A program made the translations under genes and the position numbers. Under the pieces are notes generated by a model. That model made no database searches. It worked only from the letters and a program-made list of their open reading frames with translations, and was not told the DNA's origin. Of a stretch of DNA of 64,000 bases, positions 19,215 through 28,392 are shown piece after piece. The DNA lies in the IMG/VR virus record IMGVR_UViG_3300035698_012119, positions 1 to 64,000 of that record. The stretch is one strand, 5' to 3'. Source of the DNA: a virus. Each line of letters begins with the position of its first letter. Position 1 is the stretch's first letter.

Positions 19215-21785
19215 TTATGTAATTAGGTATTGAAAGCCGGTTTCGGCAAGCACGACTGCGTCATCTTCTATGTAATCAGCAGCAACATCTAGGCCAATGT
19301 CAGTAATTCTAGGTGCTGGTAATGTTATATTTATTTCGATTATGTCTGTTTTTCCAAATTTAGTGAATAGTTTAAGTCCTGCAGGATGCATTAATTCTTT
19401 GTATTCTTCTTGATATACGTTGGTCGATACATCAGTATTTATTTCGTATGAATAGTCCTGATAGTAGAAACTATCTTGTATGACCTTGTTGCTGTTAAGA
19501 TGTGAAAAGAAGCTTACCCAACGACCTTCGGTTAAACCTTGGCTTCTTGCCGAAGCAATTCCCTCAGCATCGGGACTAGAATCAAGCAAAATGAACAAGT
19601 CAGTATTTTCCTGATACCAAGTCTCTTTGACTAGCTGAGGCACAATTATATTCTTCCATCTGTCAACGATACCTTCACTTGCAGTGCCATCTGCAATCTT
19701 TTCAAATTGAAGAACGTCTAGTGAACCAAAATGTTCATTCTCGTCAATGTCCCCGTATGCAAAGCCATCATAATATATTGTTCTTAGAAATAGATCAAGT
19801 TCCACAGATTTAAGATTGCTATCTACCGCACATTTTAAAAGTTCTACTGCAAACGTTCCACCTTGAGAAGCTGGTTTTGGTCGAATTGGTATTACATTTT
19901 CTCTGTCTCTTTTTGTAATGTTATACAACCGAACAGTGGCATCGTCTCGATAAGCAAAGCCACTATCAATTATATCTAATTTTTCTATTTTGCCAGTAAC
20001 TGTTTCAACAATCCCGTTTATTTTTGCATTGAGACCCATTGGTTGTGAATCGAGGTCTCTTGATATTGTGCTAATAGATATTGGTATTGAACCGTTTTCT
20101 TTAAATAGTGGTTGTGTTTGTACAAACGATTCAAAGGTAAGCTGAGTAACGTATATATTATTTCCCTCAACTTTTACTACTCTGCCTTTTACTTCAACTG
20201 TTGTGTTTATGCCATCAAAACTTTGTATTACTTTTGATTGTACGAGAGTGTCGTCTTCAAAAATAACAACACCAGCAACAGGAAGTGTCCGTATAATTTG
20301 ATCACGCAGATTAAATCTGCGTATGATATTCTCTCTAGCAACAACGAAGGTATCGCTGAAATATTCTGTCCCTGGATTAATATTTGCCAAAGCAGCGAGA
20401 ACACCTATCGTAAACGTCTCTGGTACGAAAGCTACATTTAAACGTGTGCTCAACTTAGGGACTATGGAATTTACTCTAGTTCCACTCATTTCAAGCAGTG
20501 CGGGTGGTATCTGCGAATAATTTGACGAATTTATTGGAACGTCTAAATAATTTTCAATTGTGTCCACAATAACAGTAATGGTTTCGGTATCACTTATCGA
20601 CCCTATATCAGCACTTGCAGAACTGTTAGTATCTGTAACGAATACAGGTTCTACCGTGATGTTGTCTATTCTGTCTAGAGTCGAAACATCATAACCGCCT
20701 TCTAAGAAATACGTGGTCGGGTCTGCAATAGCTTCTGATGTTGTTGTGTCAAGTCTTAGTCCCACTGAAATGTTATTTTGTCCGATTATCGATGCTGTAA
20801 CAGTTGTTCCATAGCTGTTAATTTGTTGAACATTTTCGCCTACAATAAATTTTATATCGACCGCGGCAGCTAATGGATCTGGATCTGCAAAAAACAGAGA
20901 TTGAGTGGAAATTTCGACGTCTGTATCTGAAGTAGTATAACCATAGCCGCCAGATACAATATCAAATACAATCTCGCCTGTAAGTTCGTCTGAAACTTTT
21001 GTAACTCTGCCCTTTGCTCCATAACCAGTAGACGATTCTATTTCTATAATATCGCCAATTTGGTTATTGCTTCTAGGTGCATTAGTCACATCAACAGTTT
21101 TAAGCGAACCATATACCCTGCCGTAAGTTGCATCGGGGTCGGCACTGTATATAACATCAAACCCTTTAAATTCGCCTCTTACATCACTCAAGAAAATGAT
21201 GGGTATAATAGAATTTTGAATATTTACGAAGTAGACACTATCGACAAATGCTTCTGCTTGCGATTTATCTCCAAGTATTCTTTTGTTGACAATGTCGTTA
21301 AACGGAATGATACTATCAACTGCATGAAGTTGAATAAACGTACCTACCTTCCACTTGGATGATGACAGCCTCAGCATATCTTCTGAAGGATAATAAATCT
21401 CTACTTCAGCGTCAAAAAACAACTTGAAGAACAGCTCTATGCCTTCTTTCGACCCTTTTCTGCGATATAGATCAAGTATGTTCTTTACAATAAATCTTGT
21501 GTCTTCTTCAAAAAACAAACCGCTCAGAAACTTGTTCTTGAAGTATATAAGCATCCTTTCAAGAGTCGTATCAATGTTGCGATACTCATACATTCTTCGA
21601 GCATTGTATATCGATTGATTTTCTTCCGATTCAAGAAATTCATAATAGCCTTTGACGAGCTCTACGAGTTCTTTGCCTTCTTCTCTGTAGATTGCAGGAA
21701 ACTGATTTTCTATGAGGTATGATATCTTTTTTGGTTCAGCAAATACGTAATCTGAAAGACGAATATCGTTTAGGTTTTCTGTCAT
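19215..21785 (-). CDS. 7: Baseplate wedge protein, gp7-like
   Basis: 856 residues. The N-terminal 150 residues, with YLIENQFPAIYREEGKELVE and DLYRRKGSKEGIELFFKLFF, are the conserved block of the large wedge protein found directly after gp6 in marine T4-type phages. The family is usually equated with gp7, although it diverges strongly from T4 gp7. The rest is beta-rich with repeated short domains (GYTTSDTDVEIS, TGKIEKLDIIDSGFAYRDDA). The C-terminus carries MHPAGLKLFTKF, another conserved block. The start overlaps the gp6 stop by 4 bases, consistent with stoichiometric coupled translation of wedge components. Confidence 0.78.
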   Translation of the reverse strand: MTENLNDIRLSDYVFAEPKKISYLIENQFPAIYREEGKELVELVKGYYEFLESEENQSIYNARRMYEYRNIDTTLERMLIYFKNKFLSGLFFEEDTRFIVKNILDLYRRKGSKEGIELFFKLFFDAEVEIYYPSEDMLRLSSSKWKVGTFIQLHAVDSIIPFNDIVNKRILGDKSQAEAFVDSVYFVNIQNSIIPIIFLSDVRGEFKGFDVIYSADPDATYGRVYGSLKTVDVTNAPRSNNQIGDIIEIESSTGYGAKGRVTKVSDELTGEIVFDIVSGGYGYTTSDTDVEISTQSLFFADPDPLAAAVDIKFIVGENVQQINSYGTTVTASIIGQNNISVGLRLDTTTSEAIADPTTYFLEGGYDVSTLDRIDNITVEPVFVTDTNSSASADIGSISDTETITVIVDTIENYLDVPINSSNYSQIPPALLEMSGTRVNSIVPKLSTRLNVAFVPETFTIGVLAALANINPGTEYFSDTFVVARENIIRRFNLRDQIIRTLPVAGVVIFEDDTLVQSKVIQSFDGINTTVEVKGRVVKVEGNNIYVTQLTFESFVQTQPLFKENGSIPISISTISRDLDSQPMGLNAKINGIVETVTGKIEKLDIIDSGFAYRDDATVRLYNITKRDRENVIPIRPKPASQGGTFAVELLKCAVDSNLKSVELDLFLRTIYYDGFAYGDIDENEHFGSLDVLQFEKIADGTASEGIVDRWKNIIVPQLVKETWYQENTDLFILLDSSPDAEGIASARSQGLTEGRWVSFFSHLNSNKVIQDSFYYQDYSYEINTDVSTNVYQEEYKELMHPAGLKLFTKFGKTDIIEINITLPAPRITDIGLDVAADYIEDDAVVLAETGFQYLIT

Positions 21786-23566
21786 CTGATTTCTACTACA
21801 TTAATTGTTACATCTTCGTCCTTGAGCACCAACACTCTTCCTTTAGGTGACGAGACGTTCTTCTCTTGTGTATTTGCTGATACCCTTATTCCGGCACCAG
21901 CGTATGAATCGACCACGAAGTCAGACAGCCTTGCAATACCGTTCTTGTAGTCAACAGTACCGACATTTCGTCTTATTATATCGAAGATTCCTTCATTTCT
22001 TCGGGCTTCGTTGATGATATTAATAATACCCAAGCCGTCATCTTCAAAGATTGCATTAATACCATCATACACAAAAACACTACTACGAACAAACGTATTA
22101 TAACTTAGAGTATTATTAGATTGTAAGAATATTCCCTGACTTGCCAGTGAAGTGCCAAAATCAAATTTCGGATTGTCGCTTTTCTTAAACTCTGGAGAAT
22201 AGAGAATATACGGTAGTGCATCGAGCGTGTTACTTGTGATGGAAGCATTGCTATTATCTATTAGTGTCGACGCTCTTGATACTTCAAATACAGCACCAAA
22301 CTTTTCAAGTGATGTGATGTTGTACTGAGTCAACACTTCTCTTACTGCCTGCTCCAAATCAGACTTTGATTGAGATGTCTGCTTAGGTGAATAGAATAGA
22401 TTTATGCTCAGGGTGACATAAAGGAATTCAGGCGGCAAGAATATAGGCTGAATTGCAACAGGTGTCTTATCTCTTAGATACACTTCATAATTTCTAGCCG
22501 CAGCTTCTGACAGACCACCGTCAAGATTGACAGATATAGCAACTTTGCCATAACGTGGCGGGTCCAATTCGTCGCCGCCGTAAACAGAAATGTCTCTTAT
22601 TTCATTGAATCTCTGCTTCAGCAATACTTCGTAGTCTCTTTCAGTTACTGCTCTTTCCTGTATCTGAATTGACCGGGGTGCAAAAAACTTCGTGTCTTCA
22701 ATTGTCTCTTTTTCTGCTCCGCCCGCTGCGTGCGTAACTGTAGTAACCGTGACATTGCTTTTGAACGCAGTAGAAAATCTGCAAGCTCCGTTTGCTTCTG
22801 TACCGCTTGAGAGCCTGTAAATAACTCTTATCTGCTCGTTTGCCGCTGGAGTTCTACCAAATCTGTTGTTACCGAATATGATTTCATATGTGCTATCGAA
22901 GCTTGGCTCAATATAAAAAACAGGATCATCCGCTGCGACACCAAAGATGTCCCCTCGGTATACATATTCAATTCTATCGAGTGGCTCATCGAAAGACTCA
23001 AATACCTTGATGCTTGATGTGTCAATATTTTGATTTAAAAGCCTAATTGTGTTTCTTGTTCCTGTAACAAAGAATGCTTCATCAACAATTTCTCCCTCGA
23101 AGATGTCAACACCTTCAACTACATACTTGCCACTTGTTGTATCTTTTCTGGCGATGTACGTCTCGTTTGTAAAGAAGTTATACCTATCACCTGCATGAGT
23201 GGTTGTAAACCTAGTATTTTCTGGTATTACAATGGTTGAGCTAGTACTATTAGTGTCAGATATTGAGATGTTAACGGAAGACACCGCAGATGTTGAAGAC
23301 CTAGGTAGATAGTTTAACTCTTTCGCGTGCGATACAACTGAATTTTCCATCTGTGCAGTATCAAGAAACATCTCAGATATTGCCATATTAGTATAAAAGT
23401 TGTTCTGATATGTGTTGTATGCCAACACATCAAGTAATACTGACATGTTAGAACCTTCAAAGTCAAAATCTTTGAAGCGGTCAGCGGGGTCCGCTCTTAG
23501 ATATTCTTTAAGTTGATTTTTAACTCGAAAGAAGTCTAGCTCTGTGATGGGTGTCTTCAATGACAT
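21782..23566 (-). CDS. 6: Baseplate wedge subunit gp6
   Basis: 594 residues. The N-terminus shows VLAYNTYQNNFYTNMAISEM and ENSVVSHAKELNYLPRSSTS, the diagnostic gp6 sequence that is also shared with gpJ-type proteins of contractile tails. gp6 dimers form the inner ring that holds the six wedges together around the hub. The region RYGKVAISVNLDGG and FLPPEFLYVTLSINLFYSPK marks the C-terminal J-like domain. It follows gp25 by 5 bases and overlaps the gp7-like start. This is one of the best-supported assignments in the window. Confidence 0.93.
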   Translation of the reverse strand: MSLKTPITELDFFRVKNQLKEYLRADPADRFKDFDFEGSNMSVLLDVLAYNTYQNNFYTNMAISEMFLDTAQMENSVVSHAKELNYLPRSSTSAVSSVNISISDTNSTSSTIVIPENTRFTTTHAGDRYNFFTNETYIARKDTTSGKYVVEGVDIFEGEIVDEAFFVTGTRNTIRLLNQNIDTSSIKVFESFDEPLDRIEYVYRGDIFGVAADDPVFYIEPSFDSTYEIIFGNNRFGRTPAANEQIRVIYRLSSGTEANGACRFSTAFKSNVTVTTVTHAAGGAEKETIEDTKFFAPRSIQIQERAVTERDYEVLLKQRFNEIRDISVYGGDELDPPRYGKVAISVNLDGGLSEAAARNYEVYLRDKTPVAIQPIFLPPEFLYVTLSINLFYSPKQTSQSKSDLEQAVREVLTQYNITSLEKFGAVFEVSRASTLIDNSNASITSNTLDALPYILYSPEFKKSDNPKFDFGTSLASQGIFLQSNNTLSYNTFVRSSVFVYDGINAIFEDDGLGIINIINEARRNEGIFDIIRRNVGTVDYKNGIARLSDFVVDSYAGAGIRVSANTQEKNVSSPKGRVLVLKDEDVTINVVEIR

Positions 23567-23570
23567 TTGA

Positions 23571-24011
23571 TTACCTTACTCGTTCTATAAATACAGTTAC
23601 AGATATCGGATCTTCGCTACTCTTCACGTAAAAATAAATTATTACTTTTACTTTGTTGTCACCGTAAAGAGAAGTGACATCAACGTCAATCAGAGACACT
23701 CTCGGTTCAAAGTTATTTATAACATCTTTTACACGTTCTTCTAGAATTTTAAGAGTAACGGGCGTTGCGTTCTCAAATAATGATGCTCTTACGTCAGAGC
23801 CGAGATTGGGTTGAAACAATCGTTCTCCACGGTCAGTTAGAATTAAGTTCTTTAGAGATTCTTTGATGGATTCCTCATTGCTTTTTAGTGCCAAATCCAA
23901 AGACAGTGGATTTATTGTCAGATCTTTATGAAAGTCTGTGTATATTACCCGCTTCTTCCGTAGTGGCGAAACTCTAGGTATTGGGCTGAGTGGATCGTTT
24001 AATGTGGTCAT
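23571..24011 (-). CDS. 25: Baseplate wedge subunit gp25 (lysozyme-like fold)
   Basis: 146 residues. The sequence contains SIKESLKNLILTDRGERLFQ, then PNLGSDVRASLFE and the NNFEPRV segment with the invariant Glu-Pro-Arg of gp25. This family is conserved in all contractile tails (gpW of P2, TssE of type VI secretion). It sits at the junction of wedge, tube and sheath and helps trigger sheath contraction. The gene is 3 bases downstream of the M15-peptidase protein and 5 bases upstream of gp6, which matches the T4 order 25-6. Confidence 0.95.
   Translation of the reverse strand: MTTLNDPLSPIPRVSPLRKKRVIYTDFHKDLTINPLSLDLALKSNEESIKESLKNLILTDRGERLFQPNLGSDVRASLFENATPVTLKILEERVKDVINNFEPRVSLIDVDVTSLYGDNKVKVIIYFYVKSSEDPISVTVFIERVR
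23714..23721 (-). promoter_or_regulatory. Possible internal late promoter in gp25
   Basis: Exact TATAAATA on the minus strand, within the gp25 coding sequence and 148 bases before the gp6 start. It overlaps codons for Ile-Asn-Asn, so it could be chance. Confidence 0.4.
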
Positions 24012-24014
24012 ATC

Positions 24015-26156
24015 TTATGCTCCTTTTGCTCCTGATGGACCTGATAGTTGGTAATACTGAAAATAACCCCAATCCCTTGAATCTGATGTATCAATGTGAG
24101 TAAAAGTGCTGTATGACCCAAACCCTCTAAAACCAACCTGATATGCAAGGTTCATAAATTTTATCTGGTTGGCCTGACCGCTGATATTACAATCAAACGC
24201 TTTTCCTGCTAGGTGCAAAGATCCGCGAGCACCTCCTGCTGATGCGTTTGCTTGAGGATTTCTAAACGCACTGACTACATTGAAAGGCGAACCCCAACGC
24301 TGAACTAGTTTGTATAGCTTATACATTGCCTCTGTATCTACTCCGCCTCCGATGGAAATTGGAGTAAACCCCGCTTTGCCTGATATCTTCGACGAAGGCC
24401 CAGGAGTGTAGGTAATACCGCCCATGCCCTTCAGAGCCTCTTCGTACGATGGAAACTCGTAACCCTCTGAGGTATTTGGCGTTGGTCCAAAGCCGTCGTA
24501 TGGTAGTGTGCCCTGTGGCAAATTCACGATGCTGCCCGACGACACGGTAGTAGCTGGAATTAATCCTGCCTGAGTAAATGCCGACACTCTTGCGCTTGTA
24601 TCGAATCTGGTTGCTCCTGCCTGCATTGTACTCAAGGTTCTTCTATTGCCAGCAGCAGACAAAACCCTATCTGCTTCTCTGTATTGGTTATGCAACTCTT
24701 CTAGTGGCTTTGAAGTCCCATCATATATCCTTTGAATTTCTGCATTGAGATTGCTAAAGCGAAGAACGACAAAATCAACTTCTTCCTTTTTTGATTCTCT
24801 GTATTTTTGAGACGCAATGGCAATTTGTCCTTTTACCACATCCTTCATCTGATTAGTTGTGTCGTCAGTTGACGCTTTTTGGGCGTCCGCCAGTAAGCCT
24901 GCGTTCTTTGCATAAACAGCACCCATATTGAAATTGAAACTGTTATTCAATGATTTTGAGTTGAAGAAGTGTATCTTAGATTTAAGTTGAGATACTGCAG
25001 TGTCAATGCTGTTTGATAGCTGTTCGTGTAGATTATCTAGCACGCCCACAGCTGCATATGATCTTGAAAGTTCTCTCAATCTGTCTGATTCTACTTCAAG
25101 CGACAGTCCCGTATCTTTTGATGCTTTGCCCAAGGAAGAAAATGATGATGAAAGGTTGCCATTTAATGCACTCTTGATTAAATTGCTTATCTCTAATGTT
25201 CTGGCCGGATCTGTGACAGAAACTTGTTCTGCTTCAACATAAAGACCTTTTGCCAAAGTATCAATTGTGCTTGTCACAGCAACAAAATCACTGTACATTT
25301 TAAAATTTAACTCGCCTGTCAAAACTGACAGTGTCGACAAATAAGACAACAGTGAATCTATGCTGACCTTTGATATTGGGCAGGTAAGTTCGTTGTTCGC
25401 ATCTTTAATGCTATCTATGAATGAAACAACGTTGCGTATTAGAGATATTAACGCTAGTGCCTCTGTAATGCCAAAATTAGAAGCAAAGATGTTACCCAGT
25501 GACACAGTAGTTATCTGTGTCACTGCTACCATGTTAGCAACCAATTCTTGAATAGTCTGAACGAGCGATAAAAGTTTGTCGGTTATGCTTATTAGTTCAT
25601 CAAGCTTCGCGCCAATTGAATTGACTAAGCTGTTAAATTCGTCAATAAATGAGTATAGGTTCCCAAAAGGATCCTTTGTTGGAGGTATGGCTGCATATAC
25701 GTTTCTTACTGCAAAGCACGGGCTGATTATATCGATTCTTGTGCCAAGGCTTTCAAGATACTTTTCAGTAAGATCAATGAATCTAGTAGGTTTTGATGCT
25801 ACTTGCAAACTCAGTAAAACTGGATCGATTCCATTTATTTCGATTATTTGATTTACTTCTGCTGATGACAAATCGTTTATGATGAACTGAGAGTTTGTAG
25901 TAGTTGCCGTTGAAGCACCTAAAGTAATTCTTTTCTCTAGTATAGGATACTCGTCAGAAAATAATCTAGATGTGATAGCCAGAGAGTTTCTTGTATTGCG
26001 ATACTTTTTTATCTCTGAGTTTATCAAGTCGGTGTTGCTATTTAATAGCGACACGTTGAGATTTTCAATCCCCATTGAAGTAGAAAACAGATCCTCGGAT
26101 GCTGCCTGCAACATATTAACTAAATCTTCTGAGTAACTACAATCTTTAATGTTCAT
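24015..26156 (-). CDS. Baseplate/hub protein with C-terminal M15 peptidase domain
   Basis: 713 residues. The first 550 residues are helical, with coiled-coil stretches such as LDELISITDKLLSLVQTIQE and ELHNQYREADRVLSA. The C-terminal 110 residues form a peptidase M15-like domain: VVSAFRNPQANASAGGA, then the zinc motif SLHLAGKAFDC (His and Asp) and FTHIDTSD (final His). M15 enzymes cut peptide links in peptidoglycan. The gene sits between gp5 and gp25 in the baseplate operon, so the domain is likely carried on the baseplate or hub to open the wall during infection. It is a second wall-degrading activity beside the lysozyme of gp5. The helical part is not recognised. Confidence 0.82.
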   Translation of the reverse strand: MNIKDCSYSEDLVNMLQAASEDLFSTSMGIENLNVSLLNSNTDLINSEIKKYRNTRNSLAITSRLFSDEYPILEKRITLGASTATTTNSQFIINDLSSAEVNQIIEINGIDPVLLSLQVASKPTRFIDLTEKYLESLGTRIDIISPCFAVRNVYAAIPPTKDPFGNLYSFIDEFNSLVNSIGAKLDELISITDKLLSLVQTIQELVANMVAVTQITTVSLGNIFASNFGITEALALISLIRNVVSFIDSIKDANNELTCPISKVSIDSLLSYLSTLSVLTGELNFKMYSDFVAVTSTIDTLAKGLYVEAEQVSVTDPARTLEISNLIKSALNGNLSSSFSSLGKASKDTGLSLEVESDRLRELSRSYAAVGVLDNLHEQLSNSIDTAVSQLKSKIHFFNSKSLNNSFNFNMGAVYAKNAGLLADAQKASTDDTTNQMKDVVKGQIAIASQKYRESKKEEVDFVVLRFSNLNAEIQRIYDGTSKPLEELHNQYREADRVLSAAGNRRTLSTMQAGATRFDTSARVSAFTQAGLIPATTVSSGSIVNLPQGTLPYDGFGPTPNTSEGYEFPSYEEALKGMGGITYTPGPSSKISGKAGFTPISIGGGVDTEAMYKLYKLVQRWGSPFNVVSAFRNPQANASAGGARGSLHLAGKAFDCNISGQANQIKFMNLAYQVGFRGFGSYSTFTHIDTSDSRDWGYFQYYQLSGPSGAKGA

Positions 26157-26166
26157 ATATTACCTT

Positions 26167-28392
26167 TTATGCAAAGCCTGTTTGGTCTGGCGTGATAACC
26201 GATCTTGTGGGCGGAATGTCAATCCCGTCTTGCTCAGTTGTTGTTGCTTCTGTTGGCTGTTCAGCTGTGTCAGCCTGTTCGCCCGCAGCAGTTGGGTCGT
26301 AGTTAAAGTCTGGCGCATCAAGTTGTTGCTTTACAAGAGCAGGGTCAGAGTTCCCACCCGCCAAATCTATGATATCGTCTATGTAAACAGTAGGACCGCT
26401 TATATGCACGTTCCCTGCACCTGTCACACGCACTTCTGAGCCTGCATTCGCATGGATTGATCCAGAACCACCATCAAGATAAAGCGTAGAAGATTTCAGA
26501 GAAACCAGTCCGCTCGAATTGATGTTGGTAGTTGCATTTGATTCGAGCATCATATTAGCTTCAGATTTGATACTCATAAAGCTTTCTGACTTCATGACTA
26601 TTGCAGCACCTGAATTTATTCTCAGATTGCCAGTTGCTTGCAAGGATATGGTCCCTTCCCCAGAATTTAAATATAGATTCTGTGTAGGGTTAAGGAAAAC
26701 ATTGCCTTTTGCTTTCATGTGTAAACTATCATTGGACTCCAGATACACACCTTTTTCGCCAGTGACACTTGTCCAATCACCGCCAAGGCGCATATTCTTC
26801 GATTTGGTATTAAACGATTCAACAGATTGCATTATAATATTCTTTTTAGCGCGAACTTGGAAGTTTTCTATATTTGCCTCGATGCCTATCGATGCGCTTC
26901 GAATGTCGGTTCTGTCTGCTGCGTTCAGTTCAAGCTTGCCAGCGCCGCCGATCATTATATTTCCATGAACTATTTGCTTGTAGTCACCTTGAATTTCCTC
27001 AACTTTATTTCCCTTAATAAGCATGTGGCAATCACCGTCAATTGTTACAAGGTTATTCCCCTTGATATAGACGTGGTGGTTTCGATCGTGGATATCGTAG
27101 CTGTCGCCTGTATTTTTGTTTGTTGTAGACGTTGCTGCAATTTGGATATAAGATCCGTTTTTGTGCCAGATCATAATACGTTCTGCATTTGGAGTATCGT
27201 CAAGCTCGATCGAGTGACCAGATGCAGTTTCGATGACTCTATTATAAGGGTACTGTGCTGCGTATGCTGATGCTGGTTCTTCCCACGAAGTGGTCTCGAC
27301 TGTTTCTGTTGAAGAACTATCCATATATCCGCTATATGTATTATTGGTCCCTGCTTGACCTGTGCTCGCAACGTCGAACTTGGTTTCGTCACCAAAATTA
27401 ATTGTTGCTAATCTTTGTGCTTCTGCTATTCTTTTTCCCATATTGGGAATTCCTGGGCGTAGATTTTGCTCAGAGAAAATACGTGCCGCCTGTACTGGAT
27501 CATTGGCGGCTGCAAGCGATCTTCCTGATCTTGCTTCTGTGGTGTTGAGTTCTTCCACTAAAAAGTCTAATTGAAAATCTACATTCGAAACAGGGACACC
27601 ACGTGCACGCGCGGCAGTCTCTAATGCTACTCTGCGCGGCCCTGTCCACTGAATTAAGCCAAGGCCGCCTCTACTGCCTGCAACGGTAGGCGATATTTCA
27701 TTTATTCCAGCATCTAATCCACTTTCAGCAACCATATTAGCAATGACACCTCTCGAGGCAGCATCTGACAGTCCTCTGCGGCGCAATCCATTATAAACAG
27801 ATTCTTCATTTGCACCGGGAGTCCCAGTTCTGCTTGTCGGTGCTTGCCCCGTCTCGCTAATATCAATTCCCCAAGCATTTCCATTTCCGATGCTGGTGTG
27901 ATTTTTAATCTTACCACCGCCAATGGGGACATTCTTAACACGGTTTGTTTCAAGCGTCTCGTTATATGTCTCATTTAAAAACTCACCAGTCGCAAGTTTC
28001 GACATCGGAGATAAGCCTAAATCTCTTGGTCTTGAACCCTGTGCTTGTCTATCATAATTTTCTACTGGTATTGCTCCCCAGCCCGTCGCTGATGGGTCAA
28101 TGACAGAAGTAACTTGGGTAGGTATCAAACCAAGAACCATTGGCTGCTGTGCATCTCTGCCATCTATAAAGAAACCAAATATCCAAGCATTGAGTGGAGG
28201 TATTGTAAAGTTTACATCATGACTGCCAATAATAAGTGTTGCCCAAGGAAGGTCTTCTGTTGGCACGTCTTGGTTTGACCCATGCACGCCAAAAGCTCTT
28301 ACTTGCACTCTACCTTCTGCACGAGGATCTTCTCGGTTTTCAACTACGCCAATAAAGAAAAGAGGTTGAATAAAGCCAAGACCAGTGTCCAT
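26167..28392 (-). CDS. 5: gp5-type central spike with tail lysozyme domain
   Basis: 741 residues. Residues from about 5 to 120 (FFIGVVENREDPRAEGRVQV, PWATLIIG, PLNAWIFGFFIDG) are the gp5 OB-fold domain. Residues from about 195 to 345 (VYNGLRRRGLSDAASRGVIA, GLGLIQWTGPRR, VDFQLDFLVEEL) match the phage tail lysozyme family and replace the T4-lysozyme-like domain of T4 gp5. Residues from about 390 to 680 are repetitive short beta-strands (HHVYIKGNNLVTIDGDCHML, LHMKAKGNVFLNPTQ) typical of the triple-stranded beta-helix needle. The protein should form the trimeric membrane-piercing spike. Its start overlaps the hub gene by one base. The call is strong; the domain swap is seen directly. Confidence 0.9.
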   Translation of the reverse strand: MDTGLGFIQPLFFIGVVENREDPRAEGRVQVRAFGVHGSNQDVPTEDLPWATLIIGSHDVNFTIPPLNAWIFGFFIDGRDAQQPMVLGLIPTQVTSVIDPSATGWGAIPVENYDRQAQGSRPRDLGLSPMSKLATGEFLNETYNETLETNRVKNVPIGGGKIKNHTSIGNGNAWGIDISETGQAPTSRTGTPGANEESVYNGLRRRGLSDAASRGVIANMVAESGLDAGINEISPTVAGSRGGLGLIQWTGPRRVALETAARARGVPVSNVDFQLDFLVEELNTTEARSGRSLAAANDPVQAARIFSEQNLRPGIPNMGKRIAEAQRLATINFGDETKFDVASTGQAGTNNTYSGYMDSSSTETVETTSWEEPASAYAAQYPYNRVIETASGHSIELDDTPNAERIMIWHKNGSYIQIAATSTTNKNTGDSYDIHDRNHHVYIKGNNLVTIDGDCHMLIKGNKVEEIQGDYKQIVHGNIMIGGAGKLELNAADRTDIRSASIGIEANIENFQVRAKKNIIMQSVESFNTKSKNMRLGGDWTSVTGEKGVYLESNDSLHMKAKGNVFLNPTQNLYLNSGEGTISLQATGNLRINSGAAIVMKSESFMSIKSEANMMLESNATTNINSSGLVSLKSSTLYLDGGSGSIHANAGSEVRVTGAGNVHISGPTVYIDDIIDLAGGNSDPALVKQQLDAPDFNYDPTAAGEQADTAEQPTEATTTEQDGIDIPPTRSVITPDQTGFA

